From positions 1 to 18,470 of the forward strand of contig JAXEEE010000073.1 of the NCBI GenBank assembly GCA_034104265.1: DNA of 18,470 nt. The letters run 5' to 3'. The notes under the pieces were generated by a model. The model worked only from the letters and a program-made list of their open reading frames with translations. It did no database searches and was not told the DNA's origin. Position numbers and translations under genes: made by a program. Of the stretch, positions 1 to 5,811 are shown piece after piece. Positions within the stretch are counted from its first letter, which is position 1, and each line of letters opens with the position of its first letter. This DNA is from UBA11524 sp034104265. GTDB lineage: Bacteria > Bacillota > Clostridia > Christensenellales > Aristaeellaceae.

Positions 1-66
1 GCCCGGCAGGAAGCGCTTGAGGAGCAGATCGCGGCGATCCTTGAGGAGATCGGCCGCACCCCATGA
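1..66 (+). CDS. C-terminal end of an upstream protein (partial)
   Basis: The first base is in frame with a TGA at 64-66, giving the 21-residue tail ARQEALEEQIAAILEEIGRTP. The tail is helical and rich in Glu, Ile and Leu, which would suit a coiled-coil or regulatory C-terminus, but it is too short to assign a family. The start lies outside the window. It is followed by 87 bp before the next gene, in which no clear terminator or promoter was recognised, so co-transcription with the coiled-coil gene at 154 is possible. The open frame and good junction are seen; that it is a real gene end is inference. Confidence 0.5.
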   Translation, partial: ARQEALEEQIAAILEEIGRTP

Positions 67-153
67 TTGGATTTCTGCACGTACGGCAGCGTGCTGACAT
101 CATCGTTATGACCCGGGTATCACCCAAAGAACAAAAAGGAGGTTGTTGTTCCC

Positions 154-912
154 ATGTCTGAGAATGCCGCCAAGAAAAACCCCGTCCTGATCGCCCTGTG
201 CGTCGTGCTGATCGTCGCCGTCATCCTGGCCGTGGTGCTGTTCAACCAGCGTGCGAATCTGTCCGCGCAGGTCAGCACCCTGAATGACGAGCTGGCTGCC
301 AGCCGCACGTCCTGGGAAACCACCGCCGCTGAAAAGGAAGACCTGGAGGCCCAGCTGGAGACCGTCCAGAACGACCTGCGTGAAGCGCAGACCGCCCTGG
401 AGGAATCCACTGCCAAGGCGACCGAGCTGGAAGGCCAGATTGCCGACCTGACCGCCAAGAATGACGAAGCCGCCCAGAGCCTGACCACCGCCACCGAGAC
501 CGCCACCGGCCTGGAGGCTGAAATCGCCACCCTGACCGCGGAGAAGGAAGCCCTGACCGCCAATGTGACCGAGCTGACCGAGAAGCTGGCTGCCTTGACC
601 GCGGAAAAGGAAGCCCTGACCGCCGAGAAGGACACCCTGAGCGCTGACCTGGAAGCGGAAAAGACCGCCCGCGCGGCTGCTGAGACCAGCCTGGCCACCG
701 TGCAGAGCGACCTGACCGCCTGCTCCGACAAGCTGGCTGCCGCCCAGGCTGAGCTGGAAACCCGCACCGCCGACCTGTCCGCCGCCCAGACGCAGCTGAA
801 GGACGCGCAGGATCAGCTGGCTGCCGTGCAGGCGCAGCTGGAGGAAGCCCTGGCCACGCCCGAACCCACCGCTACGCCCACTGCGACCCCCAAGCCCACC
901 GCCAAGCCCTGA
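154..912 (+). CDS. Membrane-anchored coiled-coil protein with Pro/Thr tail
   Basis: This is a 252-residue protein of unknown function. Residues 1-9 are short and polar with two Lys, 10-30 form one strongly hydrophobic helix (signal anchor), and about 32-234 are a nearly uninterrupted Ala/Glu/Leu-rich coiled coil. Residues 235-252 are a Thr-Pro-Ala-Lys tail of the kind used to pass through or along the cell wall. The segment LTAEKEALTA occurs at about residues 127-136 and 148-157, 21 residues (three heptads) apart, which suggests internal duplication. The only Cys outside the membrane helix is C190, a possible dimer disulfide. The start is supported by AAGGAGG at 136-142. It is followed by a strong terminator, so it ends its transcript. 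It probably sits outside the membrane as a rod-like dimer, perhaps as a spacer or envelope sensor partner. Low-complexity coiled coils often match myosin- or SMC-type proteins by composition alone, so no family is claimed. Confidence 0.85.
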   Translation: MSENAAKKNPVLIALCVVLIVAVILAVVLFNQRANLSAQVSTLNDELAASRTSWETTAAEKEDLEAQLETVQNDLREAQTALEESTAKATELEGQIADLTAKNDEAAQSLTTATETATGLEAEIATLTAEKEALTANVTELTEKLAALTAEKEALTAEKDTLSADLEAEKTARAAAETSLATVQSDLTACSDKLAAAQAELETRTADLSAAQTQLKDAQDQLAAVQAQLEEALATPEPTATPTATPKPTAKP

Positions 913-930
913 TCCATCGGATCACACACA

Positions 931-964
931 GCGCCCTGCCTTTCTCTGAAGGCAGGGCGCTTTT
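931..964 (+). terminator. Rho-independent terminator after the coiled-coil gene
   Basis: GCGCCCTGCC (931-940) pairs perfectly with GGCAGGGCGC (951-960) around a 10-base loop and is followed by TTTT. It lies 18 bp after the stop codon at 912. Confidence 0.85.
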
Positions 965-1190
965 GCTTTGCGCAGGGCGGGTAGGCGCTGCAGCCCCAGC
1001 GGTTCTGAAGGCCGTGCGCCATGCAGGGCGGCAGCATGCGGCGGAGCGCAGGCATCCCCTGGGTCGCTGACAGAGCGCCTTGTTCCTGCGTGTCAGAGCG
1101 ACTGCCCACCCCTGCAGCAGCCCTGCGATGGCCCTCCTCTGCTGTGCGATGCAGATCCATGATGCTGATATCTGCCGGAACCCCGGCAGC

Positions 1191-1228
1191 AAAACGCCCT
1201 GCCTCCCGGTCCGGGAGCAGGGCGAAAA
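1191..1228 (-). terminator. Terminator of the trmO-peptidase operon
   Basis: Read on the minus strand, the arms at 1211-1224 and 1195-1209 form a 14-bp GC stem with one bulged base and a one-base apex, which in practice opens to a small loop. It is followed by TTTT (1191-1194 on plus as AAAA). It lies 27 bp beyond the stop codon of the last gene in the operon. The AAAA on the other side (1225-1228) could let it also work weakly on the plus strand. Confidence 0.8.
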
Positions 1229-1255
1229 GCGCATGGGGCATAAAAGGCGAACCGG

Positions 1256-2182
1256 TTACAGCGTATCCGCAAAGGCAACGAAGCGCTCCGTCAGAAAATC
1301 CAGGTTGCCCTGGTCGCAGGCGGTGTCCTTCGCCGTGTTCAGGTGAGGCACATACCAGCCCACACCGGCGGTGCGCTTGCAGGTCATCACCGCCACGCCG
1401 CACTGGAAGCTGTCATGATCTGCGGTGTAGGTGGTCACACCGCCCTCCAGCACATGGACGCTGCGCTCCGTGCCGGCCCTCATGGCGGCGCACAGGCGGG
1501 CGTATTCCGGGCGCAGGCGGGCCATCTTCTTCCCAATGACCAGCACGTCCTCCCCCACGCCCACGCAGTTCAGGTTCACCACGGTTTTCATGCACTGCAC
1601 CTGCAGATGCGCCTTGGCGTAGGCCCGGGAGCCCTGCTTGCCCTGCTCGCTGTCGTCAAAGAGGATAAAGGCCACCTTGCCGCGCTTGTCCTCGGGGATG
1701 GCGGCCATGGTCTGCAGAAGCGCCGTCACGCCGGAGGTGTTGTTGTTGGCGTTCTGCCGGTTGGCGGGGCCGTAGTTCAAAAGCATCAGCAGCGCCAGGT
1801 AGCAGATCACGAAGATCCACATAACCGCCGCGGGCTGGGCGATGATCAGGCTCAGCACCGTCGTCACCGCCGCCGACACCACCAGCAGCGCCACCACCAC
1901 CAGCAGCTGCCAGGAATAGAATACCGCCGGATTGCGGGGGATCATCAGGCTGGGGATCAGGCTGACGGCGGGGGTATCATAATGGGCGGAAAAGATCACC
2001 GCCGCGTGCTCCGGGTCGCCGATCACCACGTTGCGGTGCTTGAGAAAGCGTCCGCATTCCTCCACCCGGGCCTTGTACCCGGCTTCCTTCGCCTTTTCAA
2101 GGGCATACTGACGGAAGGCCTGCTTCTGCACGGCAGTCTTGCGCACGGGATAACAGCCCAGCATTTCCTCCAGGATGGTCAT
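1256..2182 (-). CDS. Degenerate M28-family peptidase paralogue (predicted inactive)
   Basis: This 308-residue protein is clearly homologous to, and exactly as long as, its upstream neighbour (2201-3127); the two align without a gap. The M28 fold signatures remain: HYDT at 67-70, a two-helix membrane hairpin at about 88-136, NNNTSGV at 146-152, the FDDSEQG segment at 175-181, NLNCVG at 203-208 and LNTAKDT at 281-287. Compared with the neighbour and with M28 metal chemistry, D147 is N, the general-base E178 is S, D205 is N and H282 is N; only H67 and E179 of the zinc/base set remain. A dizinc aminopeptidase should not work like this. The frame is intact and the ribosome binding site AAAGGAGG is good, so it looks like a selected pseudoenzyme rather than a decaying gene. 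It is the last gene of the trmO operon, 18 bp after the active copy. Homology and substitutions are seen; inactivity is inference. Confidence 0.85.
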   Translation of the reverse strand: MTILEEMLGCYPVRKTAVQKQAFRQYALEKAKEAGYKARVEECGRFLKHRNVVIGDPEHAAVIFSAHYDTPAVSLIPSLMIPRNPAVFYSWQLLVVVALLVVSAAVTTVLSLIIAQPAAVMWIFVICYLALLMLLNYGPANRQNANNNTSGVTALLQTMAAIPEDKRGKVAFILFDDSEQGKQGSRAYAKAHLQVQCMKTVVNLNCVGVGEDVLVIGKKMARLRPEYARLCAAMRAGTERSVHVLEGGVTTYTADHDSFQCGVAVMTCKRTAGVGWYVPHLNTAKDTACDQGNLDFLTERFVAFADTL

Positions 2183-2200
2183 CAGGGTTCCTCCTTTGTG

Positions 2201-3127
2201 TTACAGCGCTTGGATCATCCCGGCCAGCCCGGCGGTGATCACCTCCAGGCAGGCGGAGTCGCACAGGGTGTCCTTGCGGGTATGGATGCGGCTGCAGTAC
2301 TCCCCCAGCACGGGATGCCGCCTGCAGGCGCACACCGCCACGCCGTGGGTAAAATTGGCCTGGTCGGAGGGGTACAGCGCCTTCTCCATGGGATAAAAGG
2401 CCACGGCCTTCCCTGCCCGGGGCGTCACGGCCTTGTGCAGCCTCTGCCACAGGGGCGATTCGCGCACCTTCTTCGGCACGAAGAACAGGATGCTCTCCCC
2501 CACGCCCACGCAGTCCAGGTTGATCAGCAGCTTCTCCTGCTTCACCCGCTTGTGATTCTTCGCATAGGCGGCGGAGCCCAGCATGCCCTTCTCCTCGTTG
2601 TCGAAGAGGATGAAGGCCGCCCTGCTCCGCCTGTCCTCCGGGACGCGGGCGAGCAGCGACATCACAGCCGCCACGCCGGAGGTGTTGTCGTTGGCGTTGT
2701 GGGGATTGGCCGGGCCCAGCATCAACAGAAGCATCATCGCCAGAAAAACGCCAAAGCCCGTCCAGTACGCCGCCAGAAACACCTCTAGCAACGCGTAGAC
2801 CGCCATGCCCGCCGCCACCGCCGGGACAGCCAGCAATACTACCAGCACCACCTGATACACCAGGTACACCGGCACGTTCCGCGGGGTAATGAAGTTGGGC
2901 AGGGGCATATTCGCCGGGGTGTCATAATGGGCGGTGACGATGATTTCCGCCGCCTCCGGATCGCCGATGACGATGTTGTGGTTCACGCACATCAGCTTCG
3001 CCGGCTCCACCTTCGCCGTGTAACCCAGGGCTTCCGCCCGTTCCACCGCCCAGCGGCGGAATGCCTCCTTTTGTTCCCGGCTCTTGCGCACGGGAAAGCG
3101 CGTCAGGATTTCATCAAGGATGGTCAT
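2201..3127 (-). CDS. M28-family membrane metallopeptidase
   Basis: This 308-residue protein belongs to the M28 (aminopeptidase Y / Vibrio-Aeromonas aminopeptidase-like) family, which cleaves N-terminal residues with two zinc ions. The expected ligand set is complete: H67 in HYDT, D147 in NDNTSGV, general base E178 and ligand E179 in FDNEEKG, D205 in NLDCVG and H282 in RIHTRKDT. Between H67 and D147, where soluble members have a short loop, there are two hydrophobic helices (about 86-113 and 117-137), so the catalytic domain is split by a membrane hairpin. No signal peptide precedes the first ligand, and the flanks are rich in Lys and Arg, which suggests the active site is cytoplasmic. The start codon overlaps the last 14 bp of trmO, with AGGAGG upstream. 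Substrate is unknown. Family assignment is confident; peptide versus other amide substrates cannot be told. Confidence 0.88.
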   Translation of the reverse strand: MTILDEILTRFPVRKSREQKEAFRRWAVERAEALGYTAKVEPAKLMCVNHNIVIGDPEAAEIIVTAHYDTPANMPLPNFITPRNVPVYLVYQVVLVVLLAVPAVAAGMAVYALLEVFLAAYWTGFGVFLAMMLLLMLGPANPHNANDNTSGVAAVMSLLARVPEDRRSRAAFILFDNEEKGMLGSAAYAKNHKRVKQEKLLINLDCVGVGESILFFVPKKVRESPLWQRLHKAVTPRAGKAVAFYPMEKALYPSDQANFTHGVAVCACRRHPVLGEYCSRIHTRKDTLCDSACLEVITAGLAGMIQAL

Positions 3128-3830
3128 GCTTTTCCTCCTGCGCCCCGGCGGGGAGAATCTCCCGCACCGTCAGCACATTGTCCTCCACCGTAAATCGAAC
3201 CTCCAGCCCCGCGAAGCCAAAGCCGTACACCCGCCCGGGGTCGTTGTGGTAGGCGGGCCGGGGATCCTGGGCCAGCACACCCCGTAGCTCCTCCGCCTTG
3301 CCCGGCGGCAGCAGCGCAAGGCAGCTTTCGGGGATCACCACCGCCACCTGACGCTTCGCCGTCTGATCGGTGAAGCCCCCGGTGGCCTCAGGGCGGCAGT
3401 CGGCGTAGGGCAGGTAGGGCTTCACGTCGTAGACGGGGGTGCCGTCCATCATGTCCGCCCCGGCGATCACCAGCACATGCCCCAGGCGGGGATCCTCCTC
3501 CACCCGGAGGAGCCGCACACAGCTGAGCCCAATGGGATTGGGCCGGAAGGGCGAGCGGGTGGCGAACACGCCCATGCGGGTGTTGCCCCCCAGACGGGGC
3601 GGGCGGACCGTGGGCTGCCAGCTGCCCTCCCTGTCCCCTGCGCGCCGGGCTTCATGGAAGCCCCAGATCAGCCACAGGTGGGAGAAGGCCTCGATGCCCC
3701 GCAGCGCTTCCGCCACCCGGTAGGGCGGCTCGAACACCACCCGGGCCTCCACCTCCTCCACCAGTCCGCTCTGGCGGGGCAGGCCGAACTTGGTGGGAAA
3801 ATCGTTGCGGATCCGGGCGATGATCTCCAT
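3114..3830 (-). CDS. trmO: tRNA (N6-threonylcarbamoyladenosine(37)-N6)-methyltransferase TrmO
   Basis: TrmO (YaeB/TsaA family) uses S-adenosylmethionine to methylate the t6A37 base next to the anticodon of certain tRNAs. The 238-residue protein has the family order of motifs: GLPRQSGLV at 16-24, FSHLWLIWGFH at 49-59, a conserved block from about 76 with GVFATRSPFRPNPIGLS at 87-103, and DGTPVYDVKPYLPYAD at 129-144. The C-terminal part (about 160-238) is the usual extra small domain. AAGGAGG (3838-3844 as complement) lies 7 bp from the ATG. A promoter with an extended -10 is directly upstream, and the gene leads an operon with two M28-type genes, the first of which starts inside its 3' end. The coupling of tRNA modification to peptidases is not explained by known biology and may be only positional. 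Confidence 0.93.
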   Translation of the reverse strand: MEIIARIRNDFPTKFGLPRQSGLVEEVEARVVFEPPYRVAEALRGIEAFSHLWLIWGFHEARRAGDREGSWQPTVRPPRLGGNTRMGVFATRSPFRPNPIGLSCVRLLRVEEDPRLGHVLVIAGADMMDGTPVYDVKPYLPYADCRPEATGGFTDQTAKRQVAVVIPESCLALLPPGKAEELRGVLAQDPRPAYHNDPGRVYGFGFAGLEVRFTVEDNVLTVREILPAGAQEEKHDHP

Positions 3831-3865
3831 GCACTAACCTCCTTGCCCTTCGGGCGTATGCGCTC

Positions 3866-3894
3866 AGTGTACCACGTTTTGCCCCGGATGGGAA
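3866..3894 (-). promoter_or_regulatory. Promoter of the trmO operon
   Basis: On the minus strand, TTCCCA (3889-3894), a 17-bp spacer and TACACT (3866-3871) precede trmO. TGG just before the -10 makes an extended -10, which would compensate for the poor -35. It sits in the only gap (69 bp) between the membrane-protein gene and trmO. Confidence 0.55.
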
Positions 3895-3899
3895 GTCCC

Positions 3900-4325
3900 T
3901 CACATCACCCGTGTGAGCATCAGCTTCACCGCCACGCACACCAGCAGCTGCGCGCTTGCCGCCAGCACCAGCGTCAGCATCACCGTCTCGCTGAAGAACC
4001 CCGCCGCGCAGCCCGCCGCCAGCATCCCCAGGGACAGGTACAGCCCCATGGGCAGCCCCGCCCGGGCCCGGATGGCCTGCAGCCGCTCGTCGTGCGCCTC
4101 GTTGTACATGCGCCTGAGGCGCGTGTCGTCCTTCATCGCGCGCCCCCAGCGCAGGATGACCAGGAAGCCCATGATGGCGCCCCCCGCCGCCATGCCCGTC
4201 AGGAAGCCCGCCACCGGCCCCTCCGCGCTCCGGCCAAAGTGCATCAGCAGAAAGAACAGCGCCTCCATCATCCCCAGCAGCGTCAGCCTGCGCCGCAGGC
4301 TCCGCCGGAATCCTTCCATATTCAT
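3900..4325 (-). CDS. Four-helix membrane protein paired with Xre regulator
   Basis: This is a 141-residue integral membrane protein with hydrophobic segments at about 15-29, 36-60, 92-111 and 113-136. The basic N-terminus (RRSLRRR) and a charged loop at 61-90 containing RRMYNEAHDERLQAIRARAG suggest that both ends and the middle loop are cytoplasmic. The NExxDER loop motif recalls small DUF3796/DUF2178-type membrane proteins that commonly sit beside short Xre regulators, but the assignment is from memory and not secure. The start is 3 bp after the regulator stop codon, and its ribosome binding site GAGGAGGAG is the regulator's own Glu codons, so the two are translationally coupled. It could transmit a membrane signal to the regulator or be its regulated output. 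An in-frame ATG two codons downstream is an alternative start. Confidence 0.8.
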   Translation of the reverse strand: MNMEGFRRSLRRRLTLLGMMEALFFLLMHFGRSAEGPVAGFLTGMAAGGAIMGFLVILRWGRAMKDDTRLRRMYNEAHDERLQAIRARAGLPMGLYLSLGMLAAGCAAGFFSETVMLTLVLAASAQLLVCVAVKLMLTRVM

Positions 4326-4328
4326 GCC

Positions 4329-4529
4329 TTACTCCTCCTCGTCGAATATGAACACGTCCTCAATGGCCAGCCCGAAGTACCGGGCAATCCTGTGGGCCAG
4401 GGGCAGGGACGCGATGTACTTGCCCGTTTCAATGGAGGTGATCGTCTGCCGGGTGGTGCCCACCGCGTCCGCCAGCTCCTCCTGGGACATGCGCCTGAGC
4501 CGTCTCAGCTCCCGTATCCGCGTCTCCAC
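4329..4529 (-). CDS. Short Xre/YozG-type HTH transcriptional regulator
   Basis: This is a 66-residue DNA-binding protein that is almost only a helix-turn-helix: RIRELRRLRRMSQEELADAV at 4-23, the recognition region TTRQTITSIETGKY at 25-38, and the SLPLAHRIARYFGLAIEDVF segment at 41-60, ending in acidic EEE. This is the layout of the YozG-type Xre family. A GTG start at 4529 is chosen because the family begins with M-x-T-R-I-R-E-L and because GGAGG lies 7 bp upstream. A longer reading to 4604 would start inside the -35 of the promoter, before transcription begins. It heads a two-gene operon with the membrane protein. Three AATGCAAAGC repeats over its promoter make autoregulation likely. Confidence 0.9.
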   Translation of the reverse strand: METRIRELRRLRRMSQEELADAVGTTRQTITSIETGKYIASLPLAHRIARYFGLAIEDVFIFDEEE

Positions 4530-4562
4530 AGCCTTTCCTCCCATCAGCAAAATGCAATGCAT

Positions 4563-4618
4563 GCTTTGCATTTTCAGCATAGTACGCTTTGCATTCATTG
4601 TCAAGTGTGCTTTGCATT
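4563..4618. repeat. Three 10-bp operator-like repeats, 23-bp period
   Basis: GCTTTGCATT occurs identically at 4563-4572, 4586-4595 and 4609-4618, start to start 23 bp twice. On the minus strand (AATGCAAAGC) the copies lie just upstream of the -35, inside the spacer and at the presumed transcription start of the Xre promoter. An extra AATGCAA at 4551-4557 is inverted relative to TTGCATT at 4566-4572. The arrangement fits a repressor operator array for the adjacent Xre protein. Repeats are seen; the binding protein is inferred. Confidence 0.75.
4576..4604 (-). promoter_or_regulatory. Promoter of the Xre-membrane protein operon
   Basis: On the minus strand a perfect TTGACA (4599-4604) is followed after 17 bp by TATGCT (4576-4581). 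Transcription should start near 4569, about 40 bases before the GTG start codon. The promoter is fully covered by the 23-bp-spaced repeats. Confidence 0.8.
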
Positions 4619-4628
4619 TTTGTTGGAT

Positions 4629-4657
4629 TTGTCATCGGCGGCGGAATGTGCTATACT
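4629..4657 (+). promoter_or_regulatory. Promoter of the DUF2974-GDPD operon
   Basis: TTGTCA (4629-4634), a 17-bp spacer and TATACT (4652-4657), with TGC before the -10 as an extended -10. The third operator-like repeat ends 10 bp upstream of this -35, so the Xre protein could affect both directions. Confidence 0.75.
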
Positions 4658-4688
4658 GAACGATACGATCATGAAAGGAGGCGTGCGC

Positions 4689-5798
4689 TTGCTGGAGTAT
4701 CTGCGCACCTGCGGGAACCAGTCCTTTGCCGACCTGCCCCTTGGCGACGTGGACCGGCTGATCTTCGCCCAGCTGGCGTACCTGGATCTGCGCGGGGCAA
4801 AGGCCCATCAGCCCTTGTCCGATGCGCTGGCCCAGGCGGCCTTCGATACCGACGCGGACGCCACGGAGATGCGCTTCCCCTACCAGCACGCGGACGACAA
4901 AAGCCTGTGCGCGCTGCTGTCCGCCTGCAGCCGCTACGCGGACGTGACCTTCGAGGGCTTTTACAGCGCCTACGATCACGCCCAGGAGCGGCAGTTCGCC
5001 GCACTGGCGCTGCGGTTGCCGGACGGAGCCGTGCTCATCGCCTATCGCGGCACGGACAACACCCTGGCCGGATGGAAGGAGGACTTCAACCTGGCCTTTA
5101 TGGAGGAGATTCCCTCCCAGGCCATGGCCTGCCGTCTGGCGGAGGAGGTAGCCTCCGCCGACCCCGCGCTGGAGCTGTGCGGGCACTCCAAGGGTGGGAA
5201 CCTGGCGCTGTACGCCGCCGTCAACGGCAGCGATGCGCTTCGCGCCCGCCTGCGCTGCGCTGTCAGCTTCGATGGGCCGGGGCTGTCCCGGCGGATGGCC
5301 GAATCCCCTGCCTGGCAGGCGCTTGAGGGACGCATGCGGCTGCTGACGCCCACCTTCACCATCCTGGGCGCGCTGTTCCATCAGCCGGAGGATGTGCGTA
5401 TTGTAGAGAGCCGCGCCATGGGCCCCATGCAGCACTACCCCTACAACTGGCGCACCGACGGGGCAGACTTCGCCTACGCCCCCCGCCGCAGCCGTCCCGG
5501 GCAGAAGCTGGGGGATGTGCTCTGTGCCGCCCTGGAGCAGCTGGATCCGCCCACCCGGGAACGCTTTGTGGAGGCAGTGTATGAGATCATTTCCGCCACG
5601 GGTGCACAGACCGCCGGGGATCTGCTCAGCGGCTGGCAGAGCAACACCCGGGTCATGCTCCGCCGCCTGCGGGGCGACCGGGAAACCCGCCGCCTGCTGG
5701 GGCATACGCTGGGTATCTTCTGGCGGGCGGTGGCGGAGGTCATGGGCCTCCCCCTGCCCGAGCGTCTGCCCGATGACGACGATTCTGACGAACCCTGA
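4689..5798 (+). CDS. DUF2974 (Mbeg1-like) alpha/beta-hydrolase, lipase-like
   Basis: This 369-residue protein resembles the Mbeg1-like/DUF2974 proteins, which have a class-3 lipase type alpha/beta-hydrolase fold. The N-terminus (LEYLRTCGNQSFADLPLGDVDRLIFAQLAYLD, about 2-33) is typical for the family. The region AYRGTDNTLAGW at 118-129 matches the lipase-3 RGT-type oxyanion segment, and GHSKGGN at 165-171 is the nucleophile elbow with S167. D195 in SFDGPG is a candidate catalytic acid and the His of MQHYPYNW a candidate base. There is no signal peptide. The start is set at TTG 4689 because GGAGG (4677-4681) is 7 bp upstream; the ATG at 4671 contains the ribosome binding site just after it and lies only about 7 bases past the predicted transcription start. 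It is followed after 13 bp by a glycerophosphodiesterase, suggesting lipid turnover. Substrate unknown; esterase or lipase activity is inference. Confidence 0.85.
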   Translation: MLEYLRTCGNQSFADLPLGDVDRLIFAQLAYLDLRGAKAHQPLSDALAQAAFDTDADATEMRFPYQHADDKSLCALLSACSRYADVTFEGFYSAYDHAQERQFAALALRLPDGAVLIAYRGTDNTLAGWKEDFNLAFMEEIPSQAMACRLAEEVASADPALELCGHSKGGNLALYAAVNGSDALRARLRCAVSFDGPGLSRRMAESPAWQALEGRMRLLTPTFTILGALFHQPEDVRIVESRAMGPMQHYPYNWRTDGADFAYAPRRSRPGQKLGDVLCAALEQLDPPTRERFVEAVYEIISATGAQTAGDLLSGWQSNTRVMLRRLRGDRETRRLLGHTLGIFWRAVAEVMGLPLPERLPDDDDSDEP

Positions 5799-5811
5799 AG
5801 GAGGCGCCGCC

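Larger units (their letters stand above)
913..1255. other. Gene-free stretch between convergent genes
   Basis: These 343 bases separate the plus-strand coiled-coil gene from the minus-strand peptidase operon. The only structures recognised are the two facing terminators (931-964 plus, 1191-1228 minus). The middle part (about 965-1190) is GC-rich and has only open frames without a ribosome binding site or recognisable protein. A weak CTGACA/TGTCAG inverted repeat (1067-1072 and 1091-1096) is probably chance. Confidence 0.5.

Noticed and set aside
872..1234. Minus-strand open frame in the gene-free stretch
   Set aside because: It runs through both terminators and into the 3' end of the coiled-coil gene, and the product is Arg/Cys/Trp-rich without family features.
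1343..2788. Long plus-strand open frame (481 codons) opposite the M28 genes
   Set aside because: It is the complement of two well-supported peptidase genes; its product is rich in His, Gln and Gly without any domain, as expected from antisense of GC-rich code.
3477..4688. Upstream extension of the DUF2974 frame to 3477
   Set aside because: The extension crosses a promoter and genes on the other strand; family homology begins only near 4689, where a ribosome binding site is correctly placed.
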